Assembly (NCBI GenBank): GCA_014529385.2
Contig: CM043955.1
Span: 150,553,640 to 150,613,639 of the forward strand
Length of the DNA: 60,000 nucleotides
From: Adiantum capillus-veneris
Taxonomy: Eukaryota; Streptophyta; Polypodiopsida; Polypodiales; Pteridaceae
Direction: 5' to 3'
Each line of letters begins with the position of its first letter. Position 1 is the first letter of the stretch. This document shows, one piece after another, positions 1 through 11,039 of this stretch. The notes beneath the pieces are model-generated. The model saw only the letters and a list, made by a program, of their open reading frames with translations, was not told where the DNA came from and did not search any database. A program made the translations under genes and the position numbers.

Positions 1-870
1 GCTGCATCTTGATTCTGCATAAACTCATTCAATTGAGTCAAACTATTAGCTGCCTCTTCCATAGAAAAAATTCCCTTATGCTGATAACTGTCACTGCTCC
101 CTGCTTTTACTTTGAAACTTTCCAGAGTAGTCCTCTCAGCACCTCCACCCATTCCTTTCATGAACAACGTTACCTTCTTGCCCTTGGACTCCGATTTCTT
201 TGATTCTGATTCCATTGTGAAACTATTCGGCTTTGATTCCGATTCTTCCAAACCCTTCCAAGACACTTTGAAAGGTGATTTACCTTTTTCAACTGTTGGA
301 GAGCTCAACAACAATTTCCTTCTCTTACTTCCATATGCTATTCCCTCTTCTTTAGACACATTTACCACTGGTGTCTTCAAACCTGTTGCTACTGTCGGAA
401 CCTTCAAAACATACTCGAAAATTGCAGCCAAATAAGGTGCTACTCTGCCCACTGCTGGTGTCCGACGTCGGTCTCTTTTTCCAGTTAACTGCATCCGATC
501 ATAAAGAACTATTGCCCAATCCACTTTAATGCCTCTCTCCGCCTGAAACAAAGGAGCAAAAGCCTCCTTGGACATGTAGGCAACAGTCTTGTGGAGGATA
601 CACACTTTTTCCAAATACCAAAACAAATTTGAAGCTCTGTTTCCACCCGCATTCTTCACCATGTAGTATGCCTTCATACCTACCGGATTTTTGAATTCCC
701 CTTTCATCTGGGAATCGGTCAGCTTCCTTATCTTAGCCGGCATAGTTAGACAGGGAACCTTGAAAACTTTGGTGTCAAGCGCACATCTGCTGTAATCATT
801 CCATCAATTCCCTTTATCATATTCCACTGCTGCTCATCGAATTCATTTTCTGCCCATGTACCCCATGGTA
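1..870 (-). pseudogene. E5 additional ORF downstream of integrase (partial, frameshifted)
   Basis: Minus-strand reading from about 870 to the window edge is open for about 285 codons with one frame change near 780-800. The first part reads GLYEFACLPWGTWAENEF; the second contains FKVPCLTMPAKIRKL, then MKAYYMVKNAGGN and IKVDWAIVLYDRMQL, then a Ser/Lys-rich tail without a stop. It lies in the sense direction directly after the integrase frame, which ends at 901, so it is either a third ORF or a C-terminal extension of the polyprotein. I do not recognise a catalytic domain. It vaguely resembles accessory plant transposon proteins found next to Gypsy pol genes, but I cannot name the family. Confidence 0.55.
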
Positions 871-900
871 GACATGCAAATTCATAAAGACCTATATGCT

Positions 901-1902
901 TTAGCCAACCTGGGTTTTCGTTTCATTAGGGTCAAACGCTTCCACCGCCATCTCCACGCTGCCGTGATCACTCAGAGATTTAGCCTCATCGCTTTCCACG
1001 TCGATTGGCTCTTCCTGTTGCTGCGCTTTGAACAACTCCTCCATCGTCGTCTTCATTGACCTGGTATTCAGCATCGCTTCTGTCGCATCCTCTTGCATAC
1101 CCGCCATGAGCTTGCCCTTAATATTCTCAGAAAACATGTCGCCCTTCTCTCCCGACTTAACACTCACTAAACTGCGACACTCACACACTTGGATGTGATC
1201 CTCAACTCCTCTCACCACCTTACTCTTATGATGATGAAAATACTCCTCGATTCGGGCACGCCATGCAGGATTTGCCAAAAATGTATTCTTCCTTAAGTGA
1301 GTCACATCAGCACTAAGCGAATTTTCTGCCTTAAAATGAGTACTGTCATTTATTAGTACCTCTGTACCCTTTTGTTCAATTCCACCCCTCCAAATTTCCA
1401 CTTTCAAGACTTCAAATCCGACAGTCCGAATTCCAATTTCCATTCCGCAATCCGAATTCTGAATCCCAAATCCCTTGACAAGTTTTGAATTGCTAGAACA
1501 AATTGGCAATTCTGCCTTTGAACATTCCGCTGCAACTCCCAAAACACCAACTGTCAATAATTTACTGCGAATATCCTCAGCCCTATTGACCATCCACTTG
1601 GGAACCTCAGGCACTTTTCCATAAAATTTCTTCAATCTGAATCCATTCACTGGTTTCACAATCTTTGTTCCAAAGACATCTTTCAACAAAAATGTTCCTT
1701 GACCCTGTTCTGATTCAATCTGATAAGGTCCCAAATATCTCAGCTTCAACTTACCTGGATGTGGTCCCAATTTAGAGTTGTATAACATCACCCAATCCCC
1801 TTTCTGAAAAATTTTGAATTTCACTTCCCTAGACATCCATGCTTGTCTCCTCTTCTGCCCAATTTTCACCAAATAGGCACTCTGAATTCTATCCTCTTTC
1901 AA
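901..1902 (-). pseudogene. E5 integrase C-terminal domain plus long extension
   Basis: The 333-codon frame opens with a Gypsy integrase C-terminal region: FQKGDWVMLYNSKLGPHPGK followed by LKLRYLGPYQIE, the small beta-barrel that binds DNA non-specifically. About 220 further residues have no recognised domain and end in an acidic stretch (EEPIDVESDEAKSL). The frame is separated from the integrase core by a stop near 1957. The extension leads straight into the additional ORF at 1-870, so the two may once have been one polypeptide. Confidence 0.7.
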
Positions 1903-1956
1903 TTTAAGCAGTTCCTTCTGTCTATAAGGAATTGATTCCTCCGGACTTAACTTATG

Positions 1957-2700
1957 CTAAAATGACAACCTCAAACTTGGAATTACATATTCCATTGGCA
2001 CCACAACTTCAATCCCAAAGACCAATTTGAAAGGTGTCATTCCAGTCGCCACCTTAAAAGCTGTCCTAAAAGCCCATAGTGCTGAATCCAACTTGTCATC
2101 CCAATCCGATTTGTTTTCCGACACAATCTTCTTCAAAATTCTCACCAACACTTTATTAGAGCCTGCCTGCCCATTTGCTTGAGGATGATATGGGGTAGAT
2201 TTCTTATGTAAAATCATATGTCTGGATGTCAACTCCCGAATCACAGAATTCAAAAAATGTGTTCCCTGATCCGACACCAACTCAATAGGACATCCAAATC
2301 TTGTCATAATGTTTTTATATAGAAACCTTGCTACACTTGTTGCTTTATTATCTCTCAAAGCCACTGCTTCCACCCATTTGGTAGCATAATCTGTTGCAAC
2401 AAGACTGTATCTGGAACCTATCCTCTTTGCCCTTGGTTTTATTGGGCCTACAAAATCCATTCCCCGCTTCTGAAATGGTTCTAATGGCAATACTGGATGA
2501 TCCTGCATCCTATCCCCTTGTGTAGGCTACCCCATCTTCTGACATTGAACACATTCCTTGGCAAAACTATGTGCATCCTTCAATAACAAAGGCCACCAAA
2601 GTCCAGCTTGTGAAATTTTCCGACCTGTAATTTCCCCTGAGAAATGTCCTCCAGGTGATCCCCAATGTGCCTCCTGCAACACTGCTTTCTACTCTTCATC
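1957..2700 (-). pseudogene. E5 integrase zinc-binding region and catalytic core, catalytic Glu lost
   Basis: RNase-H-fold integrase core of a Gypsy polyprotein. The first acidic residue is in MDFVGPIKP and the second in LVSDQGTHF. The third should be the Glu of the GQAE-type motif, but here the text is PQANGQAGSNKVL, with Gly (codon GGC at about 2158-2160) in place of Glu. The HHCC zinc finger upstream (about 2530-2700) is partly readable (ECVQCQKMG) but carries stops. Strand transfer would not be possible with this core. The frame runs into the C-terminal frame at 1902 after a stop. Confidence 0.8.
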
Positions 2701-2709
2701 CGGAACACA

Positions 2710-3369
2710 TCATCGTATAATCTGATCTGCTCCTCTTCTATATGATGCTCCAGCTATAATTAGAAATGGTATGCTCCTCAATGCAAACTTCTTCCTCTGA
2801 TCCGGAGACATTGTCAAGGGTAAAACTCCATCTGTCAGAAACTGAACCATCTGATCATACCAATTGTCAAAAAACTGTCCTTCCACTAGGAACAAATCCG
2901 CATCAGGCAATTTATCCGATACTCCTGGTAATTCCTCCTTATGTTCCAATCTGCTGAGGTAATCTGCCACTGCATGTTGAGTTCCTGGAGTATGAACAAC
3001 TATGTAATCAAATTCTTGCAACATGAGCATCCACCTTGCTAATCTGCCTTCCAGTTTTGGCTTCTTTACCAAAAACAATAAAGCCTAATGATCCACATGA
3101 AAAACCACTTTGTTCCCTAACAGATAATGTCAGAATTTTTCCAAAGCAAAAATCATTCCCAAAGCTTCCCTTTCCATAACTGTGTAATTCTTATCTGGTG
3201 CTCTCAACATTCTACTAGCATAATAAAGCGGTCTGAACCATCCCTTAATCTTCTCTTGTATTAAAACAGCTCCTATTGCCATATTGGAAGCATCAACATA
3301 CACATGAAATGGCAATTCCCAATTTGGTGGTTGAAGTATAGGTGAAACTACCAACATCTTCTTGATAAT
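2710..3369 (-). pseudogene. E5 RNase H domain (two fragments)
   Basis: RNase H removes template RNA during reverse transcription. Fragment 3130-3357 begins just after RT and contains FHVYVDASNMAIGAVL (first catalytic Asp) and YYASRMLRAPDKNYTVMERE (catalytic Glu). Fragment 2710-3078 continues with the DYIVVHTPGTQHAVADYLSR segment typical of the Gypsy RNase H end. The two are separated by in-frame stops near 3088 and 3127; one falls where relatives read HVDHQAL, suggesting CAG to TAG. Confidence 0.8.
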
Positions 3370-4497
3370 CTAAAAAGCCTTCTCTTGAGCTTCTCCCCAA
3401 ACAAATTCCACTTTTTTCTTGGTCAAATCACTAAGTGGTGCGCTCACATCCGCCAAATACCGTAAATACCTACCATGCCATTTGATCTGTCCAAAAAACC
3501 GCATCACTACCTTCAAATTTTTCAGAGCTACAGCTTTCTGAATGGCACTAATTTTGTCCCCATCAACCGACATTCCTTCTTGAGAGATGATATGTCCCAA
3601 CAATTTTCCCTTCTGTACTGCTATTGCACACTTCTGGGGATTAAGTGACATCCGAAACATCCTACATCTTTCAAAACACTTCCTCAAATATTCTAGATGC
3701 TTGACTTTTTCCCCAAAAATTGAAAAATCATCCATAAAAATCCTCATAACATCTGTCACATGTGGCTCAAAGGTTTTAAAAGCTGCCTTCGAAAACGATG
3801 GTGGTCCATTCTTCAATCCAAAGCTCATCACTGTATATGGAAAAGCTCCCCAATCTATGATAAAAGCAGTTTTTTCAATATCCTCCTCAGCCATTGGTAT
3901 TTGATTGTACCCTGAAAATCCGTCAAGAAAAGTGTACATCTCATGTCCCGCTACATCATCCAGAACTAAATCAATAAAAGACAATGGAAATGGATCTGCA
4001 ATTGTTGTTGCATTCAATTTTTTGTAATCCACATAAACCCTTAACTTCCCTGACTTCTTGGGTACCACTACAATTGGTGACAACCATTCCGCCTGATCCA
4101 CTGGCACTATAAACCCTGCATTCAACAATTTATCCAATTCCTCTTTCACCTGCTTGGCATAATTTGGATTCATCCTGTATCTTTGTTGAATCACTGGAAC
4201 AGCATCCGTTTTCAAATTTATAGGATGCTTATACACTTGAGGATCCATGCCTTTCAAATCAGAATAATCCCATGCAAAGACATCAATATACTCCAACAGT
4301 AATTCCTTCAAATCCTCCTTGAAGCCTTCTTCCAAATGAACACTAACTCTTACTATCTTTGAATGATCCTCCGTTCCCAAATTCAGATCTTGTAAATCAT
4401 CCTCCTTTACTCGAGAAACTTTCTTTATTATCTTATCATACAGAGCTTCCGCTCTCTGAATTGCCTCCTTTGGCTCCAATTTTGAATCCTCGATCAC
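3370..4497 (-). pseudogene. E5 reverse transcriptase
   Basis: RNA-dependent DNA polymerase of the Gypsy element. Visible blocks in order: the QQRYRMNPNYAKQVKEELD linker, SPIVVVPKKSGKLRVYVDY, FLDGFSGYNQIPMAEED, MSFGLKNGPPSFSKA, the active site RIFMDDFSIFG (an FMDD variant of YxDD) and LNPQKCAIAVQKGKLLGHII. This is the longest intact domain of the element (375 codons). It is closed by a TAG at 3370 that stands where a Gln would be expected. A TAG near 4534 separates it from the protease-linker frame upstream. Confidence 0.92.
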
Positions 4498-4533
4498 AGT
4501 TTCCTCTCGGATTTTCTTCTCTTCTAAATTTTC

Positions 4534-5328
4534 CTATTCCACACCATTTGTATTCATGTGCAACAACTGATCAATTCCCAAACTGTTTTCTTTTTCTACA
4601 TATTTGTCAATGATCTGCTCCACATCTACCTCAAATATCGGAACAATTGTTGGATTTGCTGCTAGGAAATATGCTTCTTCATCATTCTCCAATCCTTCAG
4701 ACATGTTAATTTCTTGTGCCAACATTGGCTTCGTCTCTTATGACAATTCCTTCTTCGGCCCCATTGGTAATGTAACTTCTCTCCTTCCTTTCTTAACCGT
4801 CACTTCATTCTTTCCCCAATCCTGTTTCAGCTTAGCCATGCAAAACCATGGCCTCCCCAACAACATAGAATAGGTATTTTTTGAATCCTTCATCCTGATA
4901 ACGTCAAAGTTTACCATAAACTGCAATCCATGAATGATAATTCCTTGCCTCCTTAACATCCCCACTAGTTGAACTCTACTCTGATCAGCCATACGCACTT
5001 GAAATGGAGCCGGTTCCAACCTGACATCTTGCATCCTTAGAAATTTTGATTCCGAAAGTATGTTGACCCCTGATCCACCATCCAATAGAACATCAGAAAA
5101 TTTACGGTTATTAAATTCCAACGACAGTGTTGGTACTGGAAAATCCACATCCTCCGGGCTAATCTGACAACTCTGAACTATTTGCTGCACCTCCTTCATA
5201 CTTGGAGCAGTCTTTGTCCTTCGCATCACTGTATATAGTCTATCTCTGAAAATTGGAACTAATGACAATAACTGATCCAATGTAAAATGTATAGAGGAAT
5301 TAGTTAACTCTTCAAACAAAGCATCCAT
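4534..5328 (-). pseudogene. E5 aspartic protease and linker
   Basis: The frame 4738-5328 holds a retropepsin-like protease with the flap-proximal motif FSDVLLDGGSGVNILSE (active-site Asp) and the later MLLGRPWF signature of Gypsy proteases. The frame 4534-4725 is the acidic linker towards RT. They are separated by a TAA at about 4738, again at a plausible Gln codon. The enzyme would have processed the Gag-Pol polyprotein. Confidence 0.8.
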
Positions 5329-5385
5329 CCTTTCTCTTTCCTTCTCCTCCTTTTTTACTCCTTTCTCCTTCGATTTAAGATTGCT

Positions 5386-5568
5386 CTATTGTTGATCCTT
5401 TTCCATCAAATCTTCAGCTACTTCATCCCGAATCTCCTTCTGCTCCTCCCAATCTAGTGGAGGTTTCAACCTTGCTTTGGACCTTGTTGTCACTAATACA
5501 TCTACCTTCTTTTGCAAACATTTAGAACAATCACATTCTGGATGACAATCTATAGAAACTTCATTCAC
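5386..5568 (-). pseudogene. E5 linker between gag and protease
   Basis: A 60-codon frame between the zinc-knuckle gag and the protease. It contains HPECDCSKCLQKKVDVLV, a second Cys-rich patch, and a charged tail. No domain can be named. It is assigned to E5 only because it continues the order gag, linker, protease on the same strand. Confidence 0.5.
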
Positions 5569-6667
5569 CCCTTGATCCTAAAAGGATTCTACTACTATCC
5601 AGGCTCTTTGTTTGCTTCAACTGACTGTGCTGGTCGTGCTGGCAACTGCGGAACTGGCCCTCTTGCCTGTTGCTGATTCCCCCCTTGATAATTTCAAACC
5701 GGCTGATACCATCCTTGTGGTTGTGGTTGCCAATTCTGCCACCGCTACTGCTGATCCCAATTTCCCCCCATGGGGGTCTTGAATTCTGCCATCCTCCAAA
5801 TCTTGGTTCTCCTCCCGAATTGAAATTTCCTCTAAATGGTGGTCCCCTTTGATTAAACTGTGGTCTCCACCCTGAATACGGTTGTTGCCTTTGCCATCCT
5901 TGATTATTGAACATCCCCTGCCTTCCTCCTGTATCTTGAAACACCCCATGAGTTTGAGGTCCTTGTTGCTGTAACTTCTGCTGAATCCTTTCTGGTACGA
6001 CATCCCTGAAATTCGGATTAAACCAACATTCCTTTGTCCAATGCCCATCTTTAACACAAATTTCACAATGAGGGGTTTTTGATTCCACAGCTTTCTGCAC
6101 TCCCAACTTCTTCAATTTCTTTGCTACCAATTTTTCCACTCTATCCTCTTTGTCTTTAGACTTTTTCTTCAACTTCTTCTTGATTTTCTTCTTCTTATCC
6201 TCATCTTCTTCTGAATCCGAATCCTCACTGGAATCATCTTCATTATCAGAATCCGTTTCCGTATCTGAATCAGTATCAGTTTCCGAATCGGAATCGCTGT
6301 CCGAATCCGAATTATTTGACCTCTTCTTTTTCTTCGACGTACTTTTCTTATTTTCTTTAGATGACCTCTTGGCTGCTTTCCCATGAGAGACCCCAAACCT
6401 TTTCTGTGTTCTTTGAGCTGTTTCCACTAATGATTGTAATCCACCTACAACATCAACTCGAACAACAACATTCTTCAATTCCTTCCTTAATCCATTCAAA
6501 AAGCATCCAGCAAGCATTTCATCAGTTGGCCTTTCTTGAGCAGACAACCTTCTCACATATTGGTTAAACTTTTGTGCATAATCCTCAACAAACATTTTCC
6601 TTTGTTTCACTTCCCTAAGCTTGGTCAACACATCATGTGGAGTCTTTTCCTTTTTGAACCTGTTCAA
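5561..6667 (-). pseudogene. E5 gag, C-terminal part with zinc knuckle
   Basis: The frame starts with a retrotransposon gag core (KMFVEDYAQKFNQYVRRLS, MLAGCFLNGLRKELK), followed by about 70 residues dominated by Ser-Asp/Glu and then Lys repeats (about 6150-6380). It then has a CCHC zinc knuckle CEICVKDGHWTKEC near 6020-6070 and a Gln/Gly-rich end. The gag would package element RNA in virus-like particles. The frame is separated from the N-terminal gag frame by a break at about 6664. Confidence 0.8.
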
Positions 6668-7239
6668 AAATGTTGCATAGCCTTCCCATCCAAAGTAGCC
6701 TCAAACTGGCACATCTTAGCCTGGGCATCGTATACTCCAGCAAATCCTCTGGCCTGCCATCTTGTCTCGTATTGAGATATGTGGCAATCAGGGTCTTCTT
6801 TCGACTTTCTCCAAAAGGTCCGGAATTTGACGCGCATATCCTGCCTAGCCACCACCATATTTGTAGGTCCACCTGTTTGTACAGGATTTCCTGCACTGGT
6901 ACTTCCCAACGGATCAAAAATCAATCTCCTTCTCGCCACTAATGCATGTTGAATAACTGCAACTGCAAAGAGCTGCGGAAATATATCATGCTCTTCATTC
7001 GCTACTTCGTCTTCCCATCTATCACTCAGATAATCCTCTGCACCATCCAAATCCTCCACATCATCATCAGAATCTTCCCCTATAGAAACTCGGTGCATCC
7101 CAGTATAATCCAAAATTCCCTGCAGTTCTGAATGCTGACCATCTCGTTCATACAACTTCCAAAACCGCCTGCAATTGACCTTGTCCAATACGGGAATATA
7201 TCCTCCTCCGCTTCCTCCAGAGTACAACCAACTACCCAT
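6664..7239 (-). pseudogene. E5 gag, N-terminal part
   Basis: 191 codons upstream of the gag core, acidic in the middle (SIGEDSDDDVEDLDGAEDYL). The end (KFRTFWRKSKEDPDCHISQYE and DGKAMQHF) leads into the retrotransposon gag core in the next frame, so one frame break separates the two parts of one gag. The ATG at 7239 is the first in-frame Met and is taken as the likely gag start. Confidence 0.65.
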
Positions 7240-7609
7240 GCCAACTCACACTATTCTGAACATCCTCCCTCCATTGCCACAACACTCGTTCCTACAAGAG
7301 AAACTTGAATCCATCCATGCTACATCGCACCGTGATCGCCAAGTGTTTAAGGCATAGACATTCAAAATAGACAAAGCACAGAAATCAGAATGGAATTGGA
7401 ACTGGAACATAACACAGAAATTGACAACATACTAAACCTGCCATAACTTCCGCCTTCACATCCCCAAGAAGATACTGATTGACAGTTACATATTTTGATA
7501 AGACTAATGGGCAACGCCCTTTCCCAAGAACACCCCTTGGAATCCCAAAAGTACAAAAGTTCACATTCCAACTTCCACTAAGGTAAACATCCCAAAATTC
7601 CTAGGCTTA
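7240..7609 (-). other. E5 leader and putative 5' LTR remnant
   Basis: About 370 bases lie between the gag ATG and the G3 pol sequence. No coding is seen. The high end (minus strand TGTTAAG) would suit an LTR start. I could not find a convincing tRNA primer site or a second LTR copy, so the LTR/leader boundary is unresolved. Confidence 0.4.
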
Positions 7610-9412
7610 ACAACTTATCGGCATCAAAGATCTTCCCATGTACTTTAAGTAGCAAGGGACTTTTAGGTCTTCCCTCTATGATTTAAAAAGGTGCTTTTCC
7701 CGTAGAAGTATGGATAGTATTATTATATGCATACTCTACAAGAGGTAAGTACTTTTACCATTGTGAGCGTTGATCTACTTCCGTAACATAGGTCTTTAGT
7801 AGATCAAGAATCGTAAGATTGACTATCTCACTTTGGCCATCCGTTTGTGGTTGATAGGCGGAAGATAAATTCAATCTCGTACCTATATTTTCGAAGAGAC
7901 CTTTCCAGAAATTGCTGGTCATTCTAAGATCTCTATCTGACACGATGGATGTTGGCAATCCATGGTGTTTGAAAATCTGTGAATGACTTTTTCACGAAGG
8001 GAGTGGGTAACACATAGCCTAATGCCATGGAGAAGATAACCATCCTGCAAGGTGAATGGTTCCTCTTTCTTCCCAAAAGCAAGGGCTGACATTACGTCTT
8101 TAAAGTCAGGGTCAGTAGCATACCCATCTATCATAAAAGATAGATCATTGTGAGTTGCTATTGACACAACATTAACTTTTGGTCATCGTAAAAGTGCACC
8201 AGCCACTTGATTGTGCTTACCAGCAATGTAAGCAATATGGAAATTAAATTGCGAAAGAAAATTTTCCCATCTCATTTATTTGTCGGAAAGCTTTGTTTGC
8301 ATCATGAAGTACTTGAGACTTTGATGGTCTGTTCGTAAAATGAATGGAGTCCCCAATACAAAGTGCTTCCATGTGACTAGGGCATGTAGAAAAGCTAAGA
8401 GCTCTGTCTCATAAATGCCTAAGACCCATTCATCCGTGTTGAGCCTTCGGCTCTCATATCCTATGGCATACCCTTCTTGAAGCAAGACTGCTCCAAGGCA
8501 ATCACCACAAGCATCACATTGGACCTCAAATGGCTTTGAGAGATCCGGAAGCATAAGGACTGGTTGAGAGGTAAGTTTCTTTTTGAGCTTGTCAAAAGCA
8601 CTTTGCTCCTTAGCAGTCCATGAATACTTAACGTTTTTCTTTGTTAAGTCATGTAGTGGTCTTTCTATTTTTGAATTTTGCTATGAAGCATCTATAGTAT
8701 GCACACATACCAATAAAGCTTCTTAGCTCATGTAGATTCTTTGGATTAGGCCATGCTTTTATTACCTCCAACTTTGATGGATCCATACAGATACCATCTT
8801 GAGAGATAATATGACCTAAGTATTGAATCTCTTGAAGGAAAAATTCACTTTTCTTTTGATCGAGAAAAAGCTTATTCTCCCTTAATGCTTGAAAAATCAC
8901 TTGGAGATGTTGCTTGTGTTCCTCCAAGGAATGGAGTAGATGATGGTATCATCAAAGAACACTCCAATGAATTTGCGATAGGATCTAAATATTTCTCCAT
9001 TAATCGATTGAATGTAGTTGGTGCATTAGTCAAGCCAAAAGGCATGACTAGATATTCATAAAGGCCAAACGTTGTACGAAACTTGGTCTTTAGGATATCT
9101 TCATTCACTATCCTTATTTGATGGTAGCCACTTTTAAGGTCAATCCTACTGAAGTAGGTAGATCCTTGTATCTTATCAAACAGATCTTCTACCCGAGGTA
9201 CGGAAAATTTGTTTTTGATAGTGATAGATAGTCCACACACATGCGGTATGTACCATCTTTCGTTTGCACTAAAAGGACTGGAGAACAAAAGGGAGAGGAG
9301 CTAGGCCTCACCATCCCTTCGTCTACCAATTCTTGTACTTGCCTCATGATCTCATCTTGTTGAGCTTGTGAAACTCGATAGGGAGGTTTGTTAGGCGGTG
9401 AGCTTCCTGATA
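7610..9412 (-). pseudogene. G3 pol fragment: RT, RNase H, truncated integrase
   Basis: Fragments in several frames closely resemble the G2 pol at 36700-38930. In order: GSSPPNKPPYRVSQAQQDEI at the RT start, [38 protein letters not shown], RNase H (FEVQCDACGDCLGAVLLQEG) and the integrase end (TSNFWKGLFENIGTRLN, QPQTDGQSE). Relative to G2 about 365 bases are missing near 7980, removing the integrase zinc finger and the front of the core. The left end stops where E5 begins. The right end stops at the TGATA duplication and resumes at 16845. Confidence 0.9.
9408..9412. repeat. Target site duplication TGATA, left copy
   Basis: Identical to 16840-16844; removing the intervening DNA and one copy restores continuity with the G2 homologue. 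Confidence 0.85.
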
Positions 9413-9715
9413 TGTGAGGGCCATGCCCACGCTCGACCCTACTCACCTCCCTCAGTCTTCTAGACTGGTCCAGGGAATGATGTAGATCTATCTGCAGGTA
9501 TCCTTTCCACTTGGGACTGACACCCAGACAGGACTCCGGCCTATCTCGAATTCCAACCCAAGGGGGTAAATCCCATCAATTTGACGACTCTATCCGCGTA
9601 TTATATTTTAATCCGTCCTTGGCATCTTTCAATCACCCACACCCAAAATCGTGGTCCTTAGTCTAGATTCTCTTGATCTTTAACTTGAGGATCTGCTCTT
9701 GCTTTCTTGTTCTCC

Positions 9716-9920
9716 CTTGGTTCTGGCGATACCCCTTTTTCCTGAGAAGCAGGCACGGCAGTTGTCGCTTTCCCCTAAGAAGAGGGATCTTGTAATCCTA
9801 CCTGATTTTTTGTTCTCCATTGGTTCATGACGATAACCCCTTTTTCCCGACAAGCAGGTACGGGAGTTATCGCTTTCCCTTAAGAAGAGGGATCTTGTAA
9901 TCCTACCTGGTCTCGCTCGT
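9716..9920. repeat. Two-copy tandem repeat of about 103 bp
   Basis: Two adjacent imperfect copies share CGATAACCCCTTTTTCC-like and AAGAAGAGGGATCTTGTAATC segments. It lies in the left arm of the long TG...CA element. The rest of 9413-11110 has no recognisable coding; an open stretch at 10430-10711 (plus) has no family resemblance. Confidence 0.7.
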
Positions 9921-11039
9921 TCCCGCTTACCCGTTTTTATCCGGCATAGTCCTAGTGTTTAACATAAAATTTTTATTCAACATCCAGCCATTTGACCCTC
10001 CGGATTCGGCCACCCACCGAACCATTCCATGAAAATCCCTTCCAAAGGTAGTACTTAACGACTACAAAATCAGGAAGATAGTTTATCAGACATCGTCAGA
10101 CAACAAGCAACATACAATCTATTGCATACCCTCGTTCAGGGAGATTCATCTGGTTGTTTCCACCAGATCTTTATTTTGAAACTTTTAATTTATTTCTTTA
10201 CCTTTATCTACTACAACTAGCTTGTAACTAGTTTCCTAACTAATCATGCAACACATTTAGTTTCAACCAATTCATCTTGCCTTACTCAGGACCAAGATAA
10301 TTGGTACAAGCCATCAAAATGGCAGCACCTTCACAATATTTCTCAGAATTAAGTGTTTGGGAAAGGCTCATCAAGTAATTTAATCATTCCTTCTTAAGTA
10401 TTTTATTTCGAGAGGTATAGCACCATCTGGTGACAGATGCACAGGATAGCCCCTATATTCCTAGCCTTTCCGGTTCCTTTTTACGCAACCAAATTGAACA
10501 AATTGTCTTAATTCAATTCACATCCTCCTCCTTGAGTATGACCTCTCATCCAACTATTGGCATCAGGCCATACCCGGATTATGGCCATTTTCCAATAAGA
10601 AACCGCGGGTACTTCACCCGACCGGGCAAAAATAAAACAAACCCATTCATCCCTTATCCCTCGGGCATGAATGACCTAGGTATAACAAACTTGCCGGTTA
10701 CACTACCCTAGCCGAAAAGGGCCAATCTCCGTCAAGTTTTCCAAGAGAATCCTCTCAATGGGCCGGCCTTTCGATCAAATTGACCCCAAGAAGATCCATC
10801 TTGGTTTTCAGTCATTTCCAGACAATCTTCAAAACTCCTAGTTAAATCTATGTTTTGCAATGGGCTATCCCTATCACCTCTCAAGATTCCTTTTTAGCTC
10901 CTAGTTGGTAATTTCCAGGTTCATTCATTTATCAACCTTACTTCCTACTTTCATTAATTATCTACCAGCCAAGTTTATTTAGAAAATACAAGCGAGTTTT
11001 TGCCATAGGCATTTGATGGTTAATGTCTCTTTGGAAATG

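Larger units (their letters stand above)
1..7609 (-). mobile_element. E5: decayed Ty3/Gypsy LTR retrotransposon, 3' end off the window
   Basis: Gag, protease, reverse transcriptase, RNase H and integrase follow one another in Gypsy order on the minus strand, in several reading frames broken by stops. The high end lies at about 7609: beyond it the sequence becomes the pol of a different Gypsy (G3), and reading on the minus strand E5 would begin TGTTAAG, suiting an LTR that starts with TG. The 3' LTR is not in the window. The RT carries FMDD instead of YxDD and a long Ser/Asp/Lys-rich tract follows the gag core. Coding continues past the integrase, which is unusual. Old and inactive. Confidence 0.85.

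Noticed and set aside
10430-10711. A 93-residue plus-strand ORF
   Set aside because: No family resemblance; it lies in the arm of the long TG...CA element where no host gene is expected.
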